Origin: a bacterium
GTDB taxonomy: Bacteria; Bacillota; Bacilli; Lactobacillales; Streptococcaceae
Assembly: GCA_905221195.1 (NCBI GenBank)
Contig: CAJNCF010000011.1
Coordinates: 1 to 34,768, forward strand
DNA length: 34,768 nt
Direction: 5' to 3'
This document shows, one piece after another, positions 1 through 7,600 of the stretch (position 1 is its first letter; each line of letters starts with the position of its first letter). The notes below the pieces were generated by a model. That model was given only the letters and a program-made list of their open reading frames with translations, was not told where the DNA came from and made no database searches. A program made the translations under genes and the position numbers.

Positions 1-2909
1 TTAACGTATTTATCGCCGTCTTTACCTTCTGTTGTTGGATCAACTTTGCCGTTCAATACGTCTTTTCCGTCGCGTCCATCACGGCCGTCACGACCTTGGG
101 CTCCGTCACGACCAGCAGGTCCTTGAAGACCTTGGGCACCTTGATCTCCCTTAGGTCCTTGTGGCCCTTGTGGTCCTGCAACTCCGTCTTCACCTTTTAG
201 ACCTTGAGGTCCACGAATGTTACCAATCTTATCCCAAGTTCCGTTTTCTTTCTTATAAACATCACCTGTAGTTGCATCGATATAAGTGTCACCATCTTTA
301 CCATCATTTGCTGTTGGTGCTTTAGGTCCACTTAATAATTCAGCACCATTACGTCCGTCTGCTCCAGAAGCTCCATCTGCACCATTACGTCCATTTGTAC
401 CATTCAAGATATCACTTGTACCAATTAATTCATCCACACCTGGATCGTATTTACCGTTACCATTATTATCATAGTATGCTGTAATACGAGTACCATCTAC
501 TGGTTGTGATGCTGGTGCTGTAGCTGGGTCGTCTGCTAATGCTCTTCTTACTCTTCCACTTCTTTGATTATTAATTCTTACTGCAGCTTCTGCTAAGGCA
601 TTTAAGTCAATAGTTGGTGTACGACCATCTCTACCATCTTTAATGTTAGCTACAACAGGCTCTTCTCCAGGAACTGTAAATGTAATGTCAGTACTGCGAC
701 CATCTGCTCCACGAGCAGTTGTAACTTTAGGAGTTGCTCCCTTGTCACCTTTTTCACCTTTGGCACCATCTGCAATGACAACTTCTTTTAATTTCTTATC
801 AGAAGCATCTAATTCGTTGTTCCCATTTTTATCGTAATAGAAGATAACCGTTGTTGTTTTATCAGCTTCATTTCGTTGAGTCGCAACTAATGGACTTGCT
901 CCATCGAGACCATCTCTTACAACAGTATTTGTAACATTACCTCTACCGTCGTTAATAGTGATAGTGTGAGTACCGTCTTCTTTATTATCTGTAACGGTTA
1001 CGGTTGGAGTTACACCGTCACGACCTGCCTGACCTTGGGCGCCAGTCAGACCGCGTTCACCTCGGTCTCCTTTTTCACCTTTAGCTCCAGTTAGACCGCG
1101 TTCGCCTTGGTCCCCTTTTTCACCCTTGGCTCCATCTTTAATAGCAATTTTTTGAACAAGTTCGTCTACACCTTCAGTATAAACACCGTTGCCATCGTTA
1201 TCAAGATAGAAAGTGAGGTTATTTGTATCACCGACTTTATTTTGATCAACACGTGGTTTTACTGTATCGATTAGCTCTTTAGCCACACCAATTTGCATAA
1301 TACGTGGCTTAGCTTCTTTAGTAACAGAATTACTAATTGGCAATCCTAAAAGTGTTTCGTTACCAAATCGATGAACTTTATAGGTAATTTGACGTTGCCC
1401 TTTTTCACCTTCTCGAACTAATCTGGTTTGACCTTCTGGTAACTTACTAGTTGGAAGATAGACAGTTTGGAAATCAATGTCTTCTGAAACAACTTTGTTA
1501 TTAGATCCGCCATAAGGATTGGCATCCAAGTATAGTGGGTTTGCTCTATGATAATAGTTGGAGTTACTGTATGGGTCATTGCTAGTAGCTGCACCGCCAC
1601 CACCTTGGTCAACGTTAAAAGTAACTGGTTTCAAACGAACAGACAAGTCACCATTTGGATTATTGATAGGCAAACTAAATCTGATTGTTTGTCTCTCACT
1701 CGTTGAAGTAGCAGAGGTCATACTGTATCCTGAGTGAGATACGAAGTTGGCACCCTGACTAATAGGTTTTGATTGTTCTCTTAATCTTGGAGTGATGATA
1801 GTCGCATTTGAAGGATTTCCAAATCCATCCCCTTTATCCAAGATAAAGTTATTATTAACAAATTCACCTGGTCCAGAATATTCGATTGTGAAATTCAATC
1901 TATTACCTTGACGTACTGTTGTTACATCATAATGAATGGAATTACCACCACGTGAGTTCCCGTAGCCACGGAAACTATAGCTACGACCAGCTTGACTGAT
2001 GTCTGAAAATGCAACTGTGTTACCAGAACCTGAGACAATTGGGTTGGCTGGATTGCTAGCTGCTCTAAAGCCACTTTGTCCTTTATCCAAGTCTTCTTTA
2101 CGGATAGCTGGATTTTGGCGAGCATCAGAAAGGCTCAAACCTGGTTTTAATATTTCATTAGTAGATGCTGGAGCTGAAGTTGTTTCTACTTTGGCAGCTG
2201 TGATAGTTGGCAAAACAGCGCTATCAACAGTTGAACGATCAGTTGTTGCAGCTGGATTAGTCTCTTCCTTCGCTTCAACTATATCAGCTTTCTTCGCTAC
2301 AGGCGTTTCTGATACAGTTCCTTTGTCAGAGTTAGAACGAAGTTCTAGACCAATAACAGCCGATTGAATAGATGACTCTGCTGCTGATAATTCAGCTTCA
2401 GTTGCATCTGTTTTCCCAAGCAAGCTTTGACCAGCTTGGATACTTGCTTGCAAGTTATTGACACTTGCTTCTGTATATAACTTGCTTTCTAATCTCTTAG
2501 CACGCGAAAGAGCTGTTAACAATTTTGATTTATCAACAGCACTTTGATGAGAAACTGCTTCTTTTTCTACGTTTGCTTCTTCAACTTTTTCTGCTGAGGC
2601 TTTAGCATCTTCAGATTTAGCTGGAGTTACCTCTACTGGATTAGCAACCGTTGGAGCTGCGTAGGTCGTTTCTTTCTTAACTGTAGAAACTTCTGCTAGT
2701 TTGGTAACTTCTTCTACCTTATCAACAGAAATACTGCTAGTAACTTCTGAATGATGTTCATCTGCTTGTACCGCTTGAGTATTAGCAGCTGTTCCTAAGA
2801 CCAAGGCTGTCCCGAGCAAAACACTTGCTACCCCAAAGTGATATTTACGAATAGAGTATCTTTGTTGCAAGCTATACCAGTCAAATGATTTTTTATGTGA
2901 ATGTTTCAT
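1..2909 (-). CDS. pclA: PclA-like YSIRK collagen-like surface adhesin (N-terminal 969 codons; continues past left edge)
   Basis: Partial gene, open to the window edge. The start is the ATG at 2909 with AGGAG eight bases ahead. Residues 1-50 form a YSIRK-type signal peptide (YSIRKYHFGVAS, hydrophobic stretch, cut near VQA-D), which normally goes with sortase anchoring; the anchor is not in the window. Next come a Thr/Glu/Lys-rich region, a FIVAR-like helical module (about 125-190), an Asn/Gly-rich globular region (about 290-490), a G5-like segment with EGEKG (about 496-510), then repeating modules. Each module opens with an acidic Asn/Gly loop (DNDGNG, YDKNGN, YDNNGNG; about 568, 691 and 812) and contains collagen-like Gly-X-Y runs such as GEKGDQGERG. 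The order resembles pneumococcal PclA (spr1403 in R6), a collagen-like adhesin, and the position next to an Mga-like gene and yaaA fits my memory of R6. A paralogue of PclA is possible. Confidence 0.85.
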   Translation of the reverse strand, partial: MKHSHKKSFDWYSLQQRYSIRKYHFGVASVLLGTALVLGTAANTQAVQADEHHSEVTSSISVDKVEEVTKLAEVSTVKKETTYAAPTVANPVEVTPAKSEDAKASAEKVEEANVEKEAVSHQSAVDKSKLLTALSRAKRLESKLYTEASVNNLQASIQAGQSLLGKTDATEAELSAAESSIQSAVIGLELRSNSDKGTVSETPVAKKADIVEAKEETNPAATTDRSTVDSAVLPTITAAKVETTSAPASTNEILKPGLSLSDARQNPAIRKEDLDKGQSGFRAASNPANPIVSGSGNTVAFSDISQAGRSYSFRGYGNSRGGNSIHYDVTTVRQGNRLNFTIEYSGPGEFVNNNFILDKGDGFGNPSNATIITPRLREQSKPISQGANFVSHSGYSMTSATSTSERQTIRFSLPINNPNGDLSVRLKPVTFNVDQGGGGAATSNDPYSNSNYYHRANPLYLDANPYGGSNNKVVSEDIDFQTVYLPTSKLPEGQTRLVREGEKGQRQITYKVHRFGNETLLGLPISNSVTKEAKPRIMQIGVAKELIDTVKPRVDQNKVGDTNNLTFYLDNDGNGVYTEGVDELVQKIAIKDGAKGEKGDQGERGLTGAKGEKGDRGERGLTGAQGQAGRDGVTPTVTVTDNKEDGTHTITINDGRGNVTNTVVRDGLDGASPLVATQRNEADKTTTVIFYYDKNGNNELDASDKKLKEVVIADGAKGEKGDKGATPKVTTARGADGRSTDITFTVPGEEPVVANIKDGRDGRTPTIDLNALAEAAVRINNQRSGRVRRALADDPATAPASQPVDGTRITAYYDNNGNGKYDPGVDELIGTSDILNGTNGRNGADGASGADGRNGAELLSGPKAPTANDGKDGDTYIDATTGDVYKKENGTWDKIGNIRGPQGLKGEDGVAGPQGPQGPKGDQGAQGLQGPAGRDGAQGRDGRDGRDGKDVLNGKVDPTTEGKDGDKYV

Positions 2910-3125
2910 TTTAAACTCCTAGATAATATTTTATAGTTCTCACTCTACAACTATTTGATATATAAATCAATATTATCTATGTAATTAATATATTCTATTT
3001 TTGTACCTAAGAGCCACTTATCTTATTCTCATTTTTCTGATTAACCTAGACATTTTTTTACTCTAACATTTTTGTACTTCTTATACAATAATATGATATA
3101 ATAAAAATGGGAGGAAATTAGCAAC
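2910..3125. promoter_or_regulatory. Divergent control region between the pclA-like gene and the Mga-like regulator
   Basis: This 216-base spacer is very AT-rich. On the plus strand a TATAAT at 3097-3102 lies just ahead of GGGAGG (3109-3114) and the regulator ATG at 3126; the best -35 (TTGTAC) is 19 bases away, so the promoter is not ideal. On the minus strand AGGAG (about 2918-2922) serves the adhesin gene, with an AT-rich TATAAA-like box a little upstream. An inverted repeat TTGAT-N6-ATCAA lies near 2954-2969 and is a candidate binding site. Mga-family proteins often bind AT-rich, curved DNA rather than a tight consensus, so control by the neighbouring regulator is an inference. Confidence 0.5.
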
Positions 3126-4610
3126 ATGCGCAACCTTTTATCCACAAAAGATCAAAGACAATTACGCTTAATGGAGACCTTAATTCAAAATCGTAATTGG
3201 ATGAGATTACATGAACTCGCTGACAATTTAGGATGTACAGAACGAATTCTAAAAAATGATTTAAATGAATTACGTACTGCCTTTCCAACTATAGATATCC
3301 AATCTTCTATTAATGGAATTATGATAGATTTAGATATGCAAACTAGTGTAGAAGAGTTATATCAATATTTTCTAGCTCACTCTCAATCTTTTCAATTACT
3401 GGAGTATATGTTTTTTAATGAAGGTCTACCGATTTATCGAACCATTGAAAATCTTCACTTAAGCAATTCCAATCTCTATCGATTAGGTCGAAATATTACA
3501 AAAACTCTATCTTCTCAATTCCAAATTGAACTATCTTTTACTCCAACGGAGATACGTGGGAATGAAATCGATATTCGCTATTTTTATGCTCAATACTTTT
3601 CTGAGCGTTATTATTTCCTAGACTGGCCTTTCCCAGATATCCCTGAAGAGGACTTAACAGAATTTGCTGATTTCTTCTATAAAATCACCAATTATCCAAT
3701 GCGATTTTCAATTTATAGAATGTATAAATTGATGATAGCTATCAGTATCTATCGCATTAAAAATGGTCATTTCATTGACTTACCCAATCATTTTAACGAT
3801 GACTACTATCCTCTTTTGATGAATATTCCAAATTTTGAGGAGATACTTGTCCATTTCTCTGAGAAGTTGGGACTTGAAATGACTCCAGATACAATCGCTC
3901 AAATTTTTATTTCTTTTCTTCAGAATGATATTTTCCTCGACCCTCAAGACTTCTTCAATTCTTTAGAAGAAAATAGTGAGGCAAAGTATTCTTACCAGTT
4001 ACTCAGTCAAATATTGGAACGTCTAGCAAAACAATTTAAGATTACTTTTACCAACCGCGAAGAGCTTATTTGGCATTTACACAACACTGCTTTCTTCGAA
4101 AGACAGGAAATCTTTTCTACCCCAATCTTATTCGAGCAAAAAGCATTGACGATTAAAAAATTCAACGTTTACTTCCCAGACTTTATGGAAAGTGCCCGTC
4201 AAGAACTGGCTCAATACCGTCAGGCAATTGGACAGCATGACCATCCTGAACAGTTGGAACATTTGATGTACACTATCTTAACCCATGCCGAGAACCTCAC
4301 AACTCAGTTGTTAGAAAATCGACCACCTATCAAGGTGTTGATTCTAAGTAACTTTGACCACGCCCTATCTCTTACCTTGGTAGACATGCTTACCTATTAC
4401 TGTAATAATCGTTTTACCTTCGATATTTGGGATGAATTGCAAACAAGCCCTGAAATTTTGAATCAGACAGATTACGATATCATCGTGTCTAATTTCTATA
4501 TTCCAGACATCACCAAGAAGTTTATTTGCCGAAATCACCTGTCAATCATGGATTTGGTCAATCATCTCAACTGTTTATCAAATGAGGTTCATTTGTCCAA
4601 TACTTTATAA
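3126..4610 (+). CDS. Mga-family transcriptional regulator
   Basis: A 494-residue protein, usual for Mga/MgaSpn/RlrA-type stand-alone regulators. An N-terminal helix-turn-helix (about 10-55, with ELADNLGCTERILKNDLNEL) is followed by a second Mga-type helical region (about 65-150, including the family-typical LEYMFFNEG). Next is a PRD-like middle part (about 170-390) and a C-terminal EIIB-like fold (about 400-490, starting IKVLILSNFDHALS). GGGAGG precedes the ATG. It is divergent from the collagen-like adhesin, so local control of that gene is the natural guess. Mga-type PRD regulators can be phosphorylated by PTS proteins, tying adhesin expression to sugar supply; nothing here proves that for this protein. 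It ends in a terminator shared with yaaA. Confidence 0.88.
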   Translation: MRNLLSTKDQRQLRLMETLIQNRNWMRLHELADNLGCTERILKNDLNELRTAFPTIDIQSSINGIMIDLDMQTSVEELYQYFLAHSQSFQLLEYMFFNEGLPIYRTIENLHLSNSNLYRLGRNITKTLSSQFQIELSFTPTEIRGNEIDIRYFYAQYFSERYYFLDWPFPDIPEEDLTEFADFFYKITNYPMRFSIYRMYKLMIAISIYRIKNGHFIDLPNHFNDDYYPLLMNIPNFEEILVHFSEKLGLEMTPDTIAQIFISFLQNDIFLDPQDFFNSLEENSEAKYSYQLLSQILERLAKQFKITFTNREELIWHLHNTAFFERQEIFSTPILFEQKALTIKKFNVYFPDFMESARQELAQYRQAIGQHDHPEQLEHLMYTILTHAENLTTQLLENRPPIKVLILSNFDHALSLTLVDMLTYYCNNRFTFDIWDELQTSPEILNQTDYDIIVSNFYIPDITKKFICRNHLSIMDLVNHLNCLSNEVHLSNTL

Positions 4611-4617
4611 ACTAGAA

Positions 4618-4656
4618 AAAACTCAGCACAACTTTCCTTGCTGAGTTTTCTTCTTT
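4618..4656. terminator. Bidirectional terminator between the Mga-like gene and yaaA
   Basis: AAACTCAGCA at 4618-4627 pairs with TGCTGAGTTT at 4639-4648. T-rich tails follow in both directions: TTCTTCTTTT on plus, and a T run complementary to 4613-4620 on minus. It serves the two convergent genes. Confidence 0.85.
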
Positions 4657-4666
4657 TATCTGATTT

Positions 4667-5395
4667 CTATCCTTCCTTAACAAAAACCAATTCCTGTGGT
4701 TGGGACAGGTCTTCTCTGTAGACAAATCCTGCAAAGCTTAAGCAGCGAGCCTCCTCCACTGTTTGTACTTGATTTTCTATCAGGGCTGTTAGGAAGGCAC
4801 CACGTGCTTTTTTGGAAATGGTTGAGTGAATCTTCAGCTGACCACCCTTGTCCTCCATGAATTTGAAGGTCACCATTTTTTCTCTAATTTCCTTAGAAAA
4901 TACAGTCTCAAACTCGGACGACAAGAGAGAAAAAATCACTTCTTCCTGCGTCACAGCTTCATCATAGGCTGACTTCCAATGGCTCTTCAAAGTCTTACCA
5001 GCGACTTTTAACTTCATCAAAAAATCCAAACGGTGAGGGGCTATGGGTGACAAGGCTGGAACCACACCATACAAAGCCGAGGTAATGAAGACATGAGTTT
5101 CAAGATAGACTTGTTCTGCCTCGGTCAATTTATCTCGCTTGATATGGCGGTACATAAGCCCATCAAAAAGTTTCAAGGCTGGGTAGTGTTGAGCTCTTTG
5201 CCTTTTCAAAGCCTGAATATTTTGAAACTCTTCCGTAGCCTTCTCGGCTGATACCTTGTAAAAACTCTCCAATTGACTAGCAGAATAGAGGGCCAAGGCA
5301 TCCAGCACAGCCTGACTTTCTAGTTTTAAAGGAGCAGCTTCAATACTTGGCAAATCTGTGTTCATTTCTTTTGCTGTTGGGATTAAAATTTTCAT
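4667..5395 (-). CDS. yaaA: YaaA family peroxide-response protein (DUF328/UPF0246)
   Basis: A 242-residue cytosolic protein matching the YaaA/DUF328 family along its length: it opens MKILIPTAKEM, and the middle contains FDGLMYRHI and SALYGVVPALSPIAPHRLDF, both family hallmarks. In E. coli YaaA lowers free intracellular iron under hydrogen peroxide stress and protects DNA. Streptococci of this group make large amounts of peroxide, so a similar role is plausible but inferred. It is a single gene between two terminators (4618-4656 and 5445-5467). Confidence 0.88.
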   Translation of the reverse strand: MKILIPTAKEMNTDLPSIEAAPLKLESQAVLDALALYSASQLESFYKVSAEKATEEFQNIQALKRQRAQHYPALKLFDGLMYRHIKRDKLTEAEQVYLETHVFITSALYGVVPALSPIAPHRLDFLMKLKVAGKTLKSHWKSAYDEAVTQEEVIFSLLSSEFETVFSKEIREKMVTFKFMEDKGGQLKIHSTISKKARGAFLTALIENQVQTVEEARCLSFAGFVYREDLSQPQELVFVKEG

Positions 5396-5440
5396 ATTGA
5401 TAGTGTAGCATATTTTCTAGCCATAACCAAGAAATTCATC

Positions 5441-5470
5441 TGAAAAACCTCGGTTTGACCGAGGTTTTTT
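5441..5470. terminator. Terminator at the end of the 531-residue membrane-protein gene
   Basis: AAACCTCGGT and ACCGAGGTTT form a tight stem with a TTG loop (5445-5467). On the minus strand it is followed by TTTTTC. The stem begins only a few bases after the TAA at 5470-5472. Confidence 0.85.
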
Positions 5471-7065
5471 TACTGCACTTTAAATGTCTTGAGATAATTG
5501 TCTTTTCCTACTTGACCTTCAAAGTTTTTACCATTTTCTAGGTAAGGAAGTTCATCTGATACCGAAGCCTTGACTTTATATATCTTGCCATCAACTTTAA
5601 AGAAGTAGACGGTGTCGCCTTTGATAACAGCTGATTTGAGGTCTGCTACCACACCCTTGATGCTTTCTGTTGTTGCATTATCAATCTCAAGATCATTTTT
5701 ATTGGCATACTTGCTGAGCAGCTCTTCCACTGTCGTAGCTACGATAACATTTTGGTACTCAACTGCGTCCACCAAAGCATACTCTTTAACCAAGCCAGCA
5801 TTGTCCTTCAAGCCCATGATGTAGAGAGGCTTGTCATTGAGGTTGATTAGGATTGGGAAGGTTGCCTTGTAGGACTTCTCCTGGACAGCACCTTCTGCTG
5901 ATTCACGGGCTGATTCTTCGGTCGCAGAAGCCAAGCTGTACTTCGTGATTTCTCCTGTTCGCATATTTTCAAGGATAAAACCAAGATTACTCTCATCCGC
6001 ATTGGCCGATGTCACACCTGTGTAGAGGTAGATGTCATTACCGATAGACAAGTAATTATATCCCTTGGTAGTCTGGGTCACGTTTTTCTTGGAAATCATG
6101 GCATTCCAGAAACCGTCCTTGTACTTGCCGTTGTAGTTGATTTGCTCTATGGTTTCCTCAGCTGGATAGACCCTGTCTACCCATTCTGGGACCTCTGATA
6201 AGCTGTATTCCTTGGTTTCTCCGTTTGTGGCATCCAAGATAATGACTGAAACAGGACGAGGAACCGCAAGCCCAAATTGCTTTTGGTAAACCGTTGCTAC
6301 ATAGAAAGGATTTCCCTCATCGTCCACCTCAAAAGATGGAGTCTTGAAGATTTTAGTTGGGTACTTCAAGCGCAGGTGGCGTTTGACATCACGGTTAAAA
6401 TACTCCGAGTCAGAATACTTGATTGGTATCTTCAACTCCACCAAGTTGGCATTTCCAGTTACCATATCCACCTTGATATACTCACCGATTCCCTTGGCCT
6501 GATTGTTGAACCACTTGATAGGATCTGCGTATTCTAGCGGTGTAACCCGATAAGGCTTTCCGTCAATCGTTAGTTGAGTATAGGTGTCTGCCGCTACGTA
6601 TTGCGACACCTTATCCGTTAGGGAACCCAAGTAGCGGTCTCCAATTTTTTCAGCAGTACTTCTATCCAAAATAGGAACCTTACTAGTGTCAGTCTTAGGA
6701 AATTCAGTAAACTCTTTTTCCGTAACCGTGACTACATTGGCATAATTTTTAGCCTGAAAAATGCTGGAAGTCACCAAGGAAACCAAACCTGCCAAGAGCA
6801 AAATTCCTCCAATAGAAGCTAAAAGAATTTTCCCTAACCGATTGATTTTGAAATCCTCAAAATTTAAAGTAGCTTCCGCCTTGCCGTGGCGCACATGAAC
6901 TGTTTTGACCAGATTGATTCCCTTACCAAAGCCAAATAAGATAGCCACAAGCAGCAAATGCCCACAGAGGAAAAAGAGAAATTCCCAGCTGGTCAGGTTA
7001 AGAGGCGGTAAAAAGATATACCAGGTCGTTGCGATAAAAATAAGTTCAAAGACTATTCGTTTCAT
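5470..7065 (-). CDS. Membrane-anchored protein of unknown function (531 aa)
   Basis: I do not recognise a characterised family; orthologues are annotated as conserved hypothetical in pneumococci. Three hydrophobic segments lie near the N-terminus (about 4-22, 28-46 and 80-100). A long hydrophilic domain of about 430 residues follows, rich in Tyr, Thr and Lys, most likely outside the cell. The ectodomain has repeated beta-rich motifs of the kind 'V-DG-KxY' (DGKPYRVTPLEYADP, DGKIYKVKASVS) and 'NGETKEYSLSEV' / 'TGEITKYSLASA', suggesting internal duplication. AGGAGG precedes the ATG at 7065. The gene starts about 11 bases after the deformylase-like gene and is probably co-transcribed with it. There is no catalytic motif I can name. 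Confidence 0.8.
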   Translation of the reverse strand: MKRIVFELIFIATTWYIFLPPLNLTSWEFLFFLCGHLLLVAILFGFGKGINLVKTVHVRHGKAEATLNFEDFKINRLGKILLASIGGILLLAGLVSLVTSSIFQAKNYANVVTVTEKEFTEFPKTDTSKVPILDRSTAEKIGDRYLGSLTDKVSQYVAADTYTQLTIDGKPYRVTPLEYADPIKWFNNQAKGIGEYIKVDMVTGNANLVELKIPIKYSDSEYFNRDVKRHLRLKYPTKIFKTPSFEVDDEGNPFYVATVYQKQFGLAVPRPVSVIILDATNGETKEYSLSEVPEWVDRVYPAEETIEQINYNGKYKDGFWNAMISKKNVTQTTKGYNYLSIGNDIYLYTGVTSANADESNLGFILENMRTGEITKYSLASATEESARESAEGAVQEKSYKATFPILINLNDKPLYIMGLKDNAGLVKEYALVDAVEYQNVIVATTVEELLSKYANKNDLEIDNATTESIKGVVADLKSAVIKGDTVYFFKVDGKIYKVKASVSDELPYLENGKNFEGQVGKDNYLKTFKVQ

Positions 7066-7076
7066 TTGCTTTCCTC

Positions 7077-7487
7077 CTATATGATACGTCCATCCAAGTG
7101 ATCCAGTTCATGCTGGCAAATCTGGGCTGGGAATCCTGTCAAGGTAATGGTCTGTTCCTGCCACTTGCTGTCACGATAGGCAACCCTTATAGTTTCATAA
7201 CGCTTAGTAGGTCTCACACCTGTCAAGGACAAACAGCCTTCTTCTGTCTCATAAGGTCCTTCAGAGGACAGGAGCACTGGATTAAACATGACCACAGGAA
7301 CCAAACCAAGATTAAAGATAATCACGCGCTTCTGCACCCCAATCATATTGGCAGCCAGACCAACACAGGTCTCACGATTCGCTAAGAGCGTATCTTGTAA
7401 GTCTCTAGCAAGATACAGGTCTTCCTGACTTGCAGGCTTAGATACCTGAGATAAGAACAAAATATCCTTCACAATTTTCTTTTCCAC
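7077..7487 (-). CDS. def2: Peptide deformylase paralogue with altered motif 1
   Basis: A 136-residue member of the polypeptide deformylase family (metal-dependent removal of the formyl group from new proteins). Motif 2 (EEGCLSL, metal Cys) and motif 3 (CQHELDHLDG, two metal His and the catalytic Glu) are intact. Motif 1, normally GxGLAAPQ, reads VGLAANM, so the conserved Gln that stabilises the transition state is Met. It may be weak, specialised or inactive; the main deformylase would be elsewhere in the genome. The start is GTG at 7487 with AGGAG nine bases upstream. A candidate promoter is upstream: TTACAG, 16 bases, TATAAT. Confidence 0.85.
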   Translation of the reverse strand: MEKKIVKDILFLSQVSKPASQEDLYLARDLQDTLLANRETCVGLAANMIGVQKRVIIFNLGLVPVVMFNPVLLSSEGPYETEEGCLSLTGVRPTKRYETIRVAYRDSKWQEQTITLTGFPAQICQHELDHLDGRII

Positions 7488-7499
7488 TTCCTCATACTC

Positions 7500-7560
7500 C
7501 TCTTACTTTTTACTATATTATAGCAATTATAGCACAAAAGCTGATAACTGTAACCCCTTA
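7500..7560 (-). promoter_or_regulatory. Promoter of the def2 / membrane-protein operon
   Basis: Read on minus: TTACAG, a 16-base spacer, TATAAT, then a second TATAAT eight bases further on, about 25-40 bases before the GTG start. Two overlapping start sites are possible. Confidence 0.6.
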
Positions 7561-7567
7561 CCCTCAA

Positions 7568-7600
7568 CTGTAGCAAAAAGCCATCCGAAGATGACTTTTT
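7568..7600 (-). terminator. caxP terminator
   Basis: Read on minus, AAGTCATC and GATGGCTT pair around a stable TTCG loop, followed by TTTTTG, directly after the caxP stop codon. Confidence 0.88.

Noticed and set aside
1999..2367. 122-codon plus-strand frame opposite the adhesin
   Set aside because: It is low-complexity sequence opposite a well supported gene, with no ribosome site; the adhesin frame has a signal peptide and domains.
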